Below are positions 40,912 through 49,092 of a stretch of DNA of 64,000 nt, piece after piece. The stretch covers positions 1-64,000 of the forward strand of contig JAUSLJ010000029.1 in NCBI GenBank assembly GCA_030646715.1, read 5' to 3'. How positions within the stretch are numbered: the stretch's first letter is position 1; each line of letters begins with the position of its first letter. A program made the position numbers and the translations under genes. Origin of the DNA: Agitococcus sp. (lineage in GTDB: Bacteria > Pseudomonadota > Gammaproteobacteria > Pseudomonadales > Moraxellaceae). The notes beneath the pieces are model-generated. The model was given only the letters and a program-made list of their open reading frames with translations, did not search any database and had not been told where the DNA came from.

Positions 40912-40986
40912 GGTCCCATCGTCTAGCGGTTAGGACATCGCCCTTTCACGGCGGTAGCCCGGGTTCGATTCCCGGTGGGATCACCA
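40912..40986 (+). tRNA. tRNA-Glu (anticodon TTC)
   Basis: 75 nt with encoded CCA. The acceptor GGTCCCA pairs with TGGGATC (one G-T), discriminator A; D arm CGTCTAGCGG, anticodon loop CTTTCAC with TTC at 40945-40947, T loop GTTCGATTC. Probably co-transcribed with gltX. Confidence 0.97.
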
Positions 40987-40991
40987 AATCT

Positions 40992-41023
40992 AAAAAAGCC
41001 AGCCCTCAAAAGCTGGCTTTTTT
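40992..41023 (+). terminator. gltX / tRNA-Glu terminator
   Basis: A 12-bp stem AAAAAAGCCAGC / GCTGGCTTTTTT, directly after the tRNA. Confidence 0.9.
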
Positions 41024-41079
41024 ATTGCCTGCTGTATATTATCTGGCTTAACACAAAATCATATATTAAGGAATATAAA

Positions 41080-42285
41080 ATGGGTCGTAAAAAAGTACTT
41101 AATCTGAGTGGCGACTCTGAAAATGTCTCTTTATCCAATGTTTATGAAAAATGGCAACAGGTTTTTATTAATTTCACATCCAGTACAAATGAAGATTTAA
41201 ATAAAATCCCTAACAACACTTACAATGCCATCACTCTTAAACCAAATAGCACCCCAATTAATAATCATCTCTTGCAGAATATTAATCGTATTCTCACTGC
41301 TGATGGCTTTGCTCATATTGTTATATCAACACTCGACTCATTACTAAATGAAGATGAACTTGTAAACCTATTAATTGAACAAAATTTTTATCAAGTTTAC
41401 AATGGCGTGTACAATACAAACATTATTGCATTTGCCTTTAAAAGCAAACCTAATACAAGTCAATTAATTGCTTTAGGTCTTGAAGCAGCTATCAATAAAC
41501 CTGCTTATTTACCTAAATATACAAAACCAAAAGAGAATGAAGTCACGAATTTTTTCTGTCCAGTTTTTTGGGGAATAGAAAACCCTCAACAGGTAGCAGA
41601 AAGTATCAACGAAATATCTCAACATGCATTGGGCGGATTTCATTTTGCAGACAATCTCTTTACATGGTTTAGAAATATGTCCATGTTTGACGACAAGCCA
41701 TTTGTTACTGCATGGGAAAGTAATATTGAAAGCGTATCTGATCAAGCAATTGTATGGCGACGATATGTTTTAGCCTGTGCTGCGTACCATTGTGTACAAT
41801 TAGAAGGAGATTTTGTTGAATGTGGTGCTTATACGGGTGTTGGGATAAAAACAATAATCGATTATTTAGGCGGCATACACTTTCCAAAAATGTTCTGGGG
41901 CTATGATCTATTCGAGCATAATGACTCTATGCTAAACCACGCAATGCCTGAGCATGGTGATGACTTATATGAGCGAATTCAAGAGAAATTTGCCCATTAT
42001 CCTCAAGTAGAGTTAATTAAAGGCTTTATACCTGATTGCTTTGAAGATAATAGTCCTGACAAAATTGCTTATTTACATATCGATTTAAATCAAGCTCCTG
42101 CTGAAATAGCCGCTTTAGAGCATCTTTTTGATAGAGTTGTACCAGGTGGCATTATAATATTGGACGATTATGAATGGTCTGGTATTTATCGGCCTCAAAA
42201 ATTAGCAGAGGATGGGTGGTTTGAACAGCGTAATTACAAGGTTATGCCTTTACCTACAGGTCAGGGTTTAGTATTTAAACGCTAA
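41080..42285 (+). CDS. TylF-like class I SAM methyltransferase
   Basis: 401 aa from the ATG at 41080 (MGRKKVLNLSGD), with AAGGA 8 nt upstream. The C-terminal half (about 220-400) is a TylF/MycF-type O-methyltransferase: EGDFVECGAYTGVG is the SAM motif, HIDLNQAPAEIAALEHLFDR holds the metal/substrate Asp, and VPGGIIILDDYEWSG follows. These enzymes methylate sugar hydroxyls of natural products or glycans. The N-terminal 150 residues look like a decayed second methyltransferase fold (ITLKPNSTPINNHLLQNINR). It is noticeably more AT-rich than its neighbours and sits directly 3' of a tRNA gene, so horizontal gain is possible. No glycan genes are adjacent. Confidence 0.8.
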   Translation: MGRKKVLNLSGDSENVSLSNVYEKWQQVFINFTSSTNEDLNKIPNNTYNAITLKPNSTPINNHLLQNINRILTADGFAHIVISTLDSLLNEDELVNLLIEQNFYQVYNGVYNTNIIAFAFKSKPNTSQLIALGLEAAINKPAYLPKYTKPKENEVTNFFCPVFWGIENPQQVAESINEISQHALGGFHFADNLFTWFRNMSMFDDKPFVTAWESNIESVSDQAIVWRRYVLACAAYHCVQLEGDFVECGAYTGVGIKTIIDYLGGIHFPKMFWGYDLFEHNDSMLNHAMPEHGDDLYERIQEKFAHYPQVELIKGFIPDCFEDNSPDKIAYLHIDLNQAPAEIAALEHLFDRVVPGGIIILDDYEWSGIYRPQKLAEDGWFEQRNYKVMPLPTGQGLVFKR

Positions 42286-42308
42286 TAAACACCCAAACAA
42301 AAGTTTCA

Positions 42309-42371
42309 CCGTTTATGGTGAGCCTGTCGAACCATTGGCACAGAACACTTCGACAAGCTCAGTGCGAACGG
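42309..42371. repeat. REP-like element, family B (copy 2)
   Basis: TGAGCCTGTCGAA (42319-42331) and TTCGACAAGCTCA (42349-42361) pair with one mismatch, with the same flanks (CCGTTTATGG, GTGCGAACGG) as the other copies. Confidence 0.75.
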
Positions 42372-42429
42372 AAGTACAAACAAACTCCGTGTATCTAATT
42401 ATCTATTATCATTACATTCGGCAACCTCA

Positions 42430-43443
42430 TCAGGGGGCTGGCTCGTTTTGATAAAAACTAATAGGGACATCCCCTTGCCACACTTCTCCCGCGCCAAAAT
42501 CAAAATCTTTTACTATAGCTACCATCTGAGCCTCTAGCTTGATATTATTTAAATCACTGCGAATAACTTCACAGTGATTTACTTTACCTGTCGCTGTAAC
42601 TATAAGTCTTAAATATAACTCGCCCTTCATATTTGGATAATTGCCTAACTCGCGTAAATAAACACTTTTTAATGTTAAATGATGTTGCACAAAAACACGC
42701 TGAATTTCCTTAAAACGTGATGTCGGTAATCGTGCTACTTCGGCTTGTTCGGACTTAACTTGTCTTTTGGCCATTAAATCTACGCTCTCTGACCTTTGTA
42801 CCGTCGCTAAAGATCGTTGCTCTTGCATTACCCTATCGACAATAATTGATTGATTAGTGGAAGATAAATTATCGTTTACTTGATCATCAAAATGGTCTTG
42901 TTTGGCAATAACAGGTTGCGGCGGTAATGAGGTAATGTTAACGACTTCTTCTTTTATTTCTTTGCGCTGATTGTCTATGCTGTTTTGACGTGGCTCTGAG
43001 CCTAAGTCTTTTAGATCATCAACAAGTTTATCATCCATCACCACGGGTGCGCTGGACTCATCCACTACTAAAGATTTTTCTTGGGCTATTTGAGGGTGAA
43101 CACTAGCACCACCACTTGATAATACGTCGCTATTTTTTTCAATAACCGCATCGCTTGCTGGGGGCGCAGCCATTGTTAATTCAGCAACCCGCTTTTCTTG
43201 TGACGAAGAAGTTGCCGTTGCTTGTTGCAATGCTTCGGGTTGTTTAGCCCAATACAACACCAATGAACCAACCATCACTAGGCTCGCAGCCATTGAAAAA
43301 GGCATTAACCAGCGTGATGGTTTTTTTATCGCTTGTTGTGCGGCAGCGAGAATTTTGGCATCTAATTCGGGGCTAGGTTGCTCTTTGGCAAACTGTTTAT
43401 ACCAGTGCTGTAAGCGAGGATCTAAGTCATCTGAATTATTCAT
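42430..43443 (-). CDS. Putative anti-sigma factor with periplasmic AgmX/PglI-type domain
   Basis: 337 aa from the ATG at 43443. This ATG overlaps the sigma-factor stop (TGATG) and is preceded by GGAGGGG. Residues 1-43 are a short acidic/helical cytoplasmic part (LDPRLQHWYKQFAKEQPSPE), as in membrane anti-sigma proteins. One membrane helix at 46-65; a long unstructured periplasmic linker; then a C-terminal domain (about 245-337: KGELYLRLIVTATGKVNHCEV ... GEVWQGDVPISFY) closely matching that of the TonB-like protein at 34260-35246. The operon position argues for anti-sigma function; the domain argues for contact with an envelope partner. Confidence 0.75.
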   Translation of the reverse strand: MNNSDDLDPRLQHWYKQFAKEQPSPELDAKILAAAQQAIKKPSRWLMPFSMAASLVMVGSLVLYWAKQPEALQQATATSSSQEKRVAELTMAAPPASDAVIEKNSDVLSSGGASVHPQIAQEKSLVVDESSAPVVMDDKLVDDLKDLGSEPRQNSIDNQRKEIKEEVVNITSLPPQPVIAKQDHFDDQVNDNLSSTNQSIIVDRVMQEQRSLATVQRSESVDLMAKRQVKSEQAEVARLPTSRFKEIQRVFVQHHLTLKSVYLRELGNYPNMKGELYLRLIVTATGKVNHCEVIRSDLNNIKLEAQMVAIVKDFDFGAGEVWQGDVPISFYQNEPAP

Positions 43444-44000
43444 CAATCCCCTCCCAAACATTGTTGCAACTTCTTTTGTGCATAACGAAAGCGACTTTTT
43501 AAAGCTTCAAAAGCGACATTTAATTGCTCAGCAATCACTTGTAAGCTTAACTCCGACTCTAGTTTTAGCACCATTACTGCGCGCTGTTCATCGGGTAATT
43601 GTTGTAGGCAAAATTGCAGCCGTTCTACTAAGCGTTGCTCTTCTAACTGTGAATGTGGCTCGTAATATGCGCAAGCGGCCATGTCAAAATCTTCGTCGAG
43701 TGAATCATTTGCCGCCAACTTTCCTTGTTGACGATAAAAATCTAATACCCGTGAATGGGCGATACAAAAGATATAGGTTCTAAAACTCGCGGTGACGGTG
43801 TAACGCTCGCGCTGACGAATCAATGACAACCATATTTCTTGATACACTTCTTCCGCTTGGCTTTTTTGCCCTAATGCTTTCACCAAATACGCAAATAAAG
43901 TCTGACGATAACGCTGATATAAACGCGCAAATGCTTGTTGGTTACCTGTTTGATAGGCGAGCATGAGATTTTCGTCGCTGTCGTCATTGTCGATTAACAT
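43443..44000 (-). CDS. ECF-type RNA polymerase sigma factor
   Basis: 185 aa with the two ECF domains: region 2 (about 12-80, GNQQAFARLYQRYRQTLFAY, then AEEVYQEIWLSLI and FRTYIFCIAHSRVLDFYR) and region 4 (about 120-180, LPDEQRAVMVLKLESELSLQ, helix-turn-helix IAEQLNVAFEALKSR). It directs RNA polymerase to a small stress or envelope regulon. Coupled by a 1-bp overlap to the putative anti-sigma gene; a VWA lipoprotein gene follows. Its own promoter likely lies in 44001-44150, which also carries repeats. Confidence 0.9.
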   Translation of the reverse strand: MLIDNDDSDENLMLAYQTGNQQAFARLYQRYRQTLFAYLVKALGQKSQAEEVYQEIWLSLIRQRERYTVTASFRTYIFCIAHSRVLDFYRQQGKLAANDSLDEDFDMAACAYYEPHSQLEEQRLVERLQFCLQQLPDEQRAVMVLKLESELSLQVIAEQLNVAFEALKSRFRYAQKKLQQCLGGD

Positions 44001-44050
44001 ATTTTGCGCTGGTTAAACACGGAGCTTGAACTGTAACAAGTTTACGAATT

Positions 44051-44140
44051 GTAGGGGCGAATTTATTCGTCAGTTATATGATCAGGCGAATAAATTCGCC
44101 CCTACATCAGATGGATAAAGGGCGAAAGATTTTTCGCCCC
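44051..44140. repeat. REP-like element, family A (two hairpins)
   Basis: GTAGGGGCGAATTTATTCG (44051-44069) pairs perfectly over 19 bp with CGAATAAATTCGCCCCTAC (44087-44105). A second hairpin GGGCGAAA-GATT-TTTCGCCC (44120-44139) follows. This is the fullest copy of the family also seen at 2150 and 12289. It fills the gap between the ECF gene start and the end of the VWA gene. Confidence 0.8.
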
Positions 44141-44151
44141 TACGCAGAAAA

Positions 44152-45972
44152 TCACAACTGAGATTGAACAGTGTTTTTTCCTGCTAATGACTCCGCATTT
44201 TTCACCAACTGAATAAACTCGCCTTTGCTGCCCGTACTATCACTCCCTTTTGCCGCTTGAGCAATTTGTACGATTTGGCTGTACGTTAAGGCATTGACTT
44301 GTGGTGACTGTCTTAGCAATTGACCAAACCCTGCAACGGCGGTGGCAAAACGTTGTGTTTCACTGGATTTAATAAACGAAGTGATAAAAGACGGGTTAGC
44401 AATCGGCTGAGTGACTAAAATGCTTTTTGTGCCTTCAGGTTGTTTGTAGCGGATTTTCAAAAAGGCCAATTCTTGGCTATCATTGGCTTTTTTACCCTCA
44501 GATGGTGCTTTACTGACTTGATAACGTAAGGCATCAACCGCAGGAGTGGCCGTTTTGGGCGTGATTTCATAAATCGCGGTCACGCTTTTACCAGACCCGA
44601 CATCGCCCGCATCCACTTTGTCGTTATTAAAATCTTCACGATTCAATTGACGATTTTCATAACCAATCAAACGGTATTCCGCCACCACATTCGGATTAAA
44701 CTCAATCTGCACTTTGACATCTTTGGCGATGGTATTAAACGTACTGCTGAGTTCATCAACCAAGACTTTTCGTGCTTCATTGAGGGAGTCGATATAGCTG
44801 TAATTACCATTACCGACATCGGCGATTTGCTCCATCATCGCATCATTAAAATTACCCTGACCAAAACCGAGCGTCGATAAGGTAATGCCTGACTCACGTT
44901 CCCGTTTCACCATGTCTTTGATTTGATTGGTATCTGTCACACCAACGTTAAAATCGCCATCGGTAGCTAATAAAATTCGGTTAATACCATTAGTCACATA
45001 ACCTTTACGCGCCATTTTGTAGGCTAAATCTAAGGCCGATGCGCCTGCGGTGCTGCCACCTGCTTGTAAACGGCCTAATGCCGCTTGAATATCCGCTTTT
45101 TTATTGCCTGCGGTGGGTTCTAATACCACTTCGGTACGGCCTGCATACACCACCAACGATACTTTATCTTGTGGACGAAGTTGTTGCGTCAACATTTGCA
45201 AGCTACTAATCACTAACGGTAATTTATTAAGTTCATCCATAGAACCTGAAACATCGACCAAAAATACTAAGTTTGCGGGTGGCATAGCGGAGACATGAAC
45301 ATCTTGCGCTTGCACACCAATACGCAATAAATAATGCTCAGGCTGCCATGGCGCGGTACTTAGCTCGGTTTCTGTGGCAAACGGATGTTGACCTGTGGCT
45401 TTGGGATATTGATAACTAAAATAATTGATTAACTCTTCCACACGCACCGCATCGCTGGCAGGTAAGCGGCCTTGTTGAATAAACTGTCTTACTAAAGCAT
45501 AACTGCCTGTATCGACATCTAAACTAAAGGTTGATACGGGATCAGTGTCGACTTGTTTAATGGGGCTGTCGTTAAAGTGTTCAAATTTATCACGTTCTTC
45601 TTTGGGGAGATGATAGGAGTCCATCATTGCTTCTGAGGCGGGAGCGATGGCCATCATTTTGCCTATCACCATTGTCGAAGGTGCATTTGCTGCGCCTGCG
45701 GCATAGTTCGCACGACGTTCAGCTTTTTGTTTGGCTACTTTGGTGTAAATTTGCTCTTTAACTGTGACTTCGTTTGTCATGACTTGCGAACTTAAGTCGT
45801 TTGCTTTGGCTTCTTCAACGCTCATGTCTTGTTGAGCGGAGTCTTTTTTATCGGTCAAAACTTGGGTTGCTGATGGAGCAGGTAATAATTCGGCTTGCTG
45901 CTCTTTATGCTGGCTAGAACAGCCTTGCGCTAAAACGATGGCAATCATTAACGCGAGTGGGTGATATTTCAT
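44152..45972 (-). CDS. VWA-domain lipoprotein (YfbK-like, DUF3520)
   Basis: 606 aa from the ATG at 45972 (MKYHPLALMI), with AGGA upstream; longer starts are unlikely because this one gives a lipobox, AQGC. A von Willebrand factor type A domain in the middle (about 220-400) has the MIDAS motif FLVDVSGSMDEL plus later TDGDFNVGVT; the C-terminal third matches the DUF3520-type domain of YfbK. VWA domains bind protein ligands through a metal. It follows the ECF/anti-sigma pair on the same strand about 150 bp upstream and may be a regulon member. Confidence 0.87.
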   Translation of the reverse strand: MKYHPLALMIAIVLAQGCSSQHKEQQAELLPAPSATQVLTDKKDSAQQDMSVEEAKANDLSSQVMTNEVTVKEQIYTKVAKQKAERRANYAAGAANAPSTMVIGKMMAIAPASEAMMDSYHLPKEERDKFEHFNDSPIKQVDTDPVSTFSLDVDTGSYALVRQFIQQGRLPASDAVRVEELINYFSYQYPKATGQHPFATETELSTAPWQPEHYLLRIGVQAQDVHVSAMPPANLVFLVDVSGSMDELNKLPLVISSLQMLTQQLRPQDKVSLVVYAGRTEVVLEPTAGNKKADIQAALGRLQAGGSTAGASALDLAYKMARKGYVTNGINRILLATDGDFNVGVTDTNQIKDMVKRERESGITLSTLGFGQGNFNDAMMEQIADVGNGNYSYIDSLNEARKVLVDELSSTFNTIAKDVKVQIEFNPNVVAEYRLIGYENRQLNREDFNNDKVDAGDVGSGKSVTAIYEITPKTATPAVDALRYQVSKAPSEGKKANDSQELAFLKIRYKQPEGTKSILVTQPIANPSFITSFIKSSETQRFATAVAGFGQLLRQSPQVNALTYSQIVQIAQAAKGSDSTGSKGEFIQLVKNAESLAGKNTVQSQL

Positions 45973-46116
45973 GGTTTGCATCCTGTTTTGTTTGAAGATG
46001 CTTAGGTAAACGTGGGGAATGGTGAAAAGGGTTAAAGGGAAGAAAGTAAATTTACAGGCTCGAAGAATCCTCTCTAGCCTCACTTTGGCCGAGGTTAGAA
46101 ATTTTAGTGACTGATA

Positions 46117-46146
46117 AAAAAATCCCGTAATAAATACGGGATTTTA
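46117..46146 (-). terminator. Terminator of BON-domain gene
   Basis: TACGGGATTTT and AAAATCCCGTA form an 11-bp stem; on the minus strand the T run TTTTTTTATC follows. Confidence 0.85.
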
Positions 46147-46167
46147 ATGAGCATTAGCTGAAAAAGC

Positions 46168-47001
46168 TTACAACGTTAAGCCTTTAGCATTCACGCTTTT
46201 AACACCAATTAAATTTCTTGCCAACTCAATCGCTAAATTGCGCTCAGTCGTACTATTTACGCGACCGGTTAATGTCACTACCCCTTTACTGGTACTCACA
46301 TTAATTCCTGAGCCATCAACACGACTGGAATATAAGAAGTTTGATTTCACTTTCGTGGTAATCCAAGCATCAGAAATATTGTGCTCTGCTTCTTTGACAG
46401 AACTTTTTGCTTTTTCAGTCACTGTCGTTTTGTTTGGGTTAATCACGAGCTGATTATCAACTGAAATCACGCCGCGAGTATTAAGTGCCAAGCGACCTGC
46501 TATCTCTTTCGCTTGCTTGCTATTAGCTGTGCCTTGTAATTGTACTTTGCCAAACTTAGTATCAACATTTGTTGCTAAGCCATTGGCATACTTACTCCAC
46601 ATCAACTTCGATTTAATGGCAGACGTAATGGTGGCATCATCAATAACCTCACCATAACTCCGCTCGGCTGAACGAACTGGTGCTACAGTCTGAGCTTCAA
46701 TAACAATTTGATTATCGACTTCACTCACACCTTTGACACCTAAAGCCATTTGCGTGGCAAGATCTTTGTTGATGTCTTCTTCCACTTTGCCTGTTAAAGT
46801 CGCTTTACCATTATCGACAGATACGCGTAGATCATTTGCTCGCAAATAAGGGCTAAGGGCAAAAGTTGTCCAAATTTGGCTTTCTTGACGCGCTTCAAGC
46901 ACATCCTGAGCCGTTTCCGCTGCTACCGTACCACTCATTAGGGTAATTGCTAATGCCGCAATACTCGATGCAAGCACGCGCTTGTTGGGTTTGTTGTGCA
47001 T
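46168..47001 (-). CDS. Periplasmic protein with three BON domains
   Basis: 277 aa. Signal peptide cleaved at about VAAE (residues 25-30), then three BON domains at about 32-105, 118-190 and 207-277, each with the pattern VxxGxVxLxGxVxS (for example GKATLTGKVEED, GKVQLQGTANSK, GVVTLTGRVNST). BON domains bind phospholipid membranes; relatives such as OsmY and Kbp respond to osmotic or other stress. Single gene with its own terminator. Confidence 0.88.
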   Translation of the reverse strand: MHNKPNKRVLASSIAALAITLMSGTVAAETAQDVLEARQESQIWTTFALSPYLRANDLRVSVDNGKATLTGKVEEDINKDLATQMALGVKGVSEVDNQIVIEAQTVAPVRSAERSYGEVIDDATITSAIKSKLMWSKYANGLATNVDTKFGKVQLQGTANSKQAKEIAGRLALNTRGVISVDNQLVINPNKTTVTEKAKSSVKEAEHNISDAWITTKVKSNFLYSSRVDGSGINVSTSKGVVTLTGRVNSTTERNLAIELARNLIGVKSVNAKGLTL

Positions 47002-47299
47002 GATATTTTATTCCAATAAAAATGTAGCTATTCAAAGAAGGTTTCTCGAACACGCTAGATGTTGCTGAGGCACAATAACGGCTAGTCAAAAAAGTGTCAG
47101 TGCGCTGCCGCACGTTCAAGTTGTTGTTTTGGCGAATGGTTGTCTGTATTCCATGCTGACTAAACTTGCTTTCTGGACAATGAGTCTCAGCACACATTAT
47201 GATTGTTTTTTAACGGAAAAGTTAAATTTTGCCAGCAAGCCTCATTCATTCGTTGTCGTTTGACTGTTGATTTATTTATCCCATAGCAAGAGGTGAACG
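47002..47299. other. Intergenic region, nothing recognised
   Basis: About 300 bp between the divergent BON-domain and antiporter genes. It must carry both promoters, but no strong sigma-70 hexamer pair or inverted repeat stood out. Confidence 0.5.
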
Positions 47300-48361
47300 A
47301 TGGAATTAATGACGATATTACTGTTATTAGCAGGTTTGGTGTTGCTCACCTTTGGGGCAGATGTATTAGTTAAAGGGGCATCCAGTTTGGCAGGGTCGCT
47401 AAGTATCAGCCCGTTAATCATTGGTTTGACGGTGGTCGCTTTTGGTACCAGTGCGCCCGAAATGTCGGTAAGTGTGTCATCTGCATTTAAAGGTGCTGCT
47501 GATATTGCCGTTGGTAACGTCGTGGGGAGTAATATTTGTAATGTACTACTTATTTTAGGTTTATCAGCAATTGCAGCGTCATTAGTGGTACAAAAACAAC
47601 TGGTACGTTTTGATATTCCCATCATGATTTATGGTTCATTAATCGTGTTATTAATGGGTATTGATGGCGTGATTAGTCGTATAGACGGCTTGTTATTATT
47701 TTTAGGTATTATTGCTTATACGATATTTTTAATTAAAGAAGCACGTCGGCAAGGCGTTGCAATTGCTGATGGTGTAGATGATATTTCGCCCCCTCAGCCT
47801 TTATGGAAAAATGCTATTTATATCGTTCTTGGCTTGGTGATGTTGGTATTAGGCTCGCAATGGTTAGTGGATGGCGCAGTCGAGATTGCTAAGTATTTTG
47901 GTTTAAGTGAGTTGGTTATTGGTTTAACGATTGTTGCTGTTGGGACATCTTTACCTGAGTTAGCAACCAGTGTTATGGCCAGCTTAAAAGGTGAGCGTGA
48001 TATTGCTGTGGGTAATATTTTAGGTAGTAATATTTTTAATATTGGCGCGGTATTGGGTTTGTCGGGATTGATTGCACCAAACGGATTACCTGTCGCTCAA
48101 TCGTCATTAATTGTTGACATTCCCGTGATGATTTTAGTTGCTTTAGCCTGTTTACCTGTTTTTTTAGCCAATTACACGGTGACGCGCTCTGATGGAGTTG
48201 CGTTTTTAGTGTGTTATGTAGTCTATGTTTTGTATGTCGTATTAGCAGGTCAACAAAGTGCAATGTTAACAGCGATTTTGCCATTTTTGTTAATTGTCGT
48301 TGCCCTGTGTGTTACTTGGTGGATGTTAGAGGTCGTCCGTTATTTACGCCGTCAGGCTTAG
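47300..48361 (+). CDS. Calcium/sodium antiporter (YrbG-like CaCA family)
   Basis: 353 aa with two inverted-topology halves, each holding the alpha-repeat of Na+/Ca2+ exchangers: GTSAPEMSVSVSSAFKG with GNVVGSNICNVLLILG (about 50-100), and GTSLPELATSVMASLKG with GNILGSNIFNIGAVLG (about 215-260). The paired acidic residues in PEM and PEL bind Ca2+. Exports Ca2+ (or other cations) in exchange for Na+ or H+. AGAGGTG precedes the ATG by 6 nt. Single gene. Confidence 0.93.
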   Translation: MELMTILLLLAGLVLLTFGADVLVKGASSLAGSLSISPLIIGLTVVAFGTSAPEMSVSVSSAFKGAADIAVGNVVGSNICNVLLILGLSAIAASLVVQKQLVRFDIPIMIYGSLIVLLMGIDGVISRIDGLLLFLGIIAYTIFLIKEARRQGVAIADGVDDISPPQPLWKNAIYIVLGLVMLVLGSQWLVDGAVEIAKYFGLSELVIGLTIVAVGTSLPELATSVMASLKGERDIAVGNILGSNIFNIGAVLGLSGLIAPNGLPVAQSSLIVDIPVMILVALACLPVFLANYTVTRSDGVAFLVCYVVYVLYVVLAGQQSAMLTAILPFLLIVVALCVTWWMLEVVRYLRRQA

Positions 48362-48462
48362 TGTTGGCTGATAATCTTTACTTGAATGACGATGCGGTTT
48401 TTGAGTGGGAAGACGAGGGAAACCCGCTGTTTTGGGTTGATCGGCGGCGATGGGATTTATAA
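48361..48462 (+). CDS. Possible 33-residue small protein
   Basis: A GTG start overlaps the antiporter stop (TAGTG), the usual form of translational coupling. The peptide is acidic and aromatic (DDAVFEWEDEGNPLFWVDRR) and ends WDL. No family recognised. It could be a remnant of a longer gene or chance. Confidence 0.3.
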   Translation: MLADNLYLNDDAVFEWEDEGNPLFWVDRRRWDL

Positions 48463-48513
48463 GCGATTGATTATGATGGGTTTCGTGCCTCTAAGCATCC
48501 TACACTGGCTCTG

Positions 48514-48867
48514 TTAAACACGTGCATTAGTTGCACTCCACACTTGTTTCAAAACGCTGTCAACATCCGTTAGCACAACATTATTCCAAAAACGTAAAAC
48601 AGTTAATCCCTGAGCCTGCAAAAATTGGCTACGAACTTCATCATACGCAGCTTGTTCTATATGCTGACTACCATCTAGCTCCACAACTAAACCTTGTTCA
48701 TGACAATAAAAGTCAACAATATACGCACCTATAGGAACTTGCCGTCTGAATTTTAGTCCTGCCAGTTGGCGATGACGCAGCTTAGACCATAGTTGCTGTT
48801 CTGCTTGTGTTTGTTGTTGGCGGAGTTGTTTGGCGTTGATTAATGCTTGTGGCGTGTGTGGTAGCAT
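48514..48867 (-). CDS. DUF559 protein (Vsr/restriction-endonuclease-like fold)
   Basis: 117 aa from the ATG at 48867 (MLPHTPQALINAK), with AGGAC 8 nt upstream. The family core is complete: QTQAEQQLWSKLRHRQLAGLK, FRRQVPIGAYIVDFYC with the catalytic-type Asp, and VVELDGSQH followed by VLRFWNNVVL. DUF559 proteins resemble very-short-patch repair nucleases; their targets are not established. The frame stays open upstream into the repeat at 48887-49033, which would add the repeat-derived peptide LPLPEGEGWGEG; I regard that as not translated. Confidence 0.85.
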   Translation of the reverse strand: MLPHTPQALINAKQLRQQQTQAEQQLWSKLRHRQLAGLKFRRQVPIGAYIVDFYCHEQGLVVELDGSQHIEQAAYDEVRSQFLQAQGLTVLRFWNNVVLTDVDSVLKQVWSATNARV

Positions 48868-48886
48868 GGCTTTTGTCCTTTTGAAA

Positions 48887-49033
48887 CCCTCACCCCAGCC
48901 CTCTCCCTCAGGGAGAGGGAGTTTCTTCGCTAATATAAAATATTTGTCATTCAATGAGATAGGCTATTTTATAACAAATCTCTGCTTAGCGATGGTGTCC
49001 CCTCTCCCATTGGGAGAGGGTTAGGGTGAGGGG
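48887..49033. repeat. MITE-like element with paired terminal inverted repeats
   Basis: About 147 bp. The left end is CCCTCACCCCAGCCCTCTCC continuing into a GGGAGAGGG hairpin; the right end is CCCTCTCCC-ATT-GGGAGAGGG, then TTAGGGTGAGGG. The ends are imperfect inverted copies of about 33 bp, each itself a hairpin, around an AT-rich centre of about 80 bp with no ORF. Reading frames through such ends give the PSPQPSPSGRG-type peptides seen as artefacts in many genomes. Confidence 0.75.
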
Positions 49034-49092
49034 TAGTAGCAATAATCACAAACTCTGTTCTTGACACAGGTTTACCCCGCAATCCTTGCGGG

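Noticed and set aside
48211-48360. N-terminal part of an 83-codon frame overlapping the antiporter end
   Set aside because: Overlaps a well-supported gene in another frame; only the last 33 codons past the antiporter stop are worth noting as a possible small protein.
48830-49024. Plus-strand frame giving a PSPQPSPSGRG peptide
   Set aside because: Product of the MITE-like inverted repeat, a known annotation artefact, with no ribosome site.
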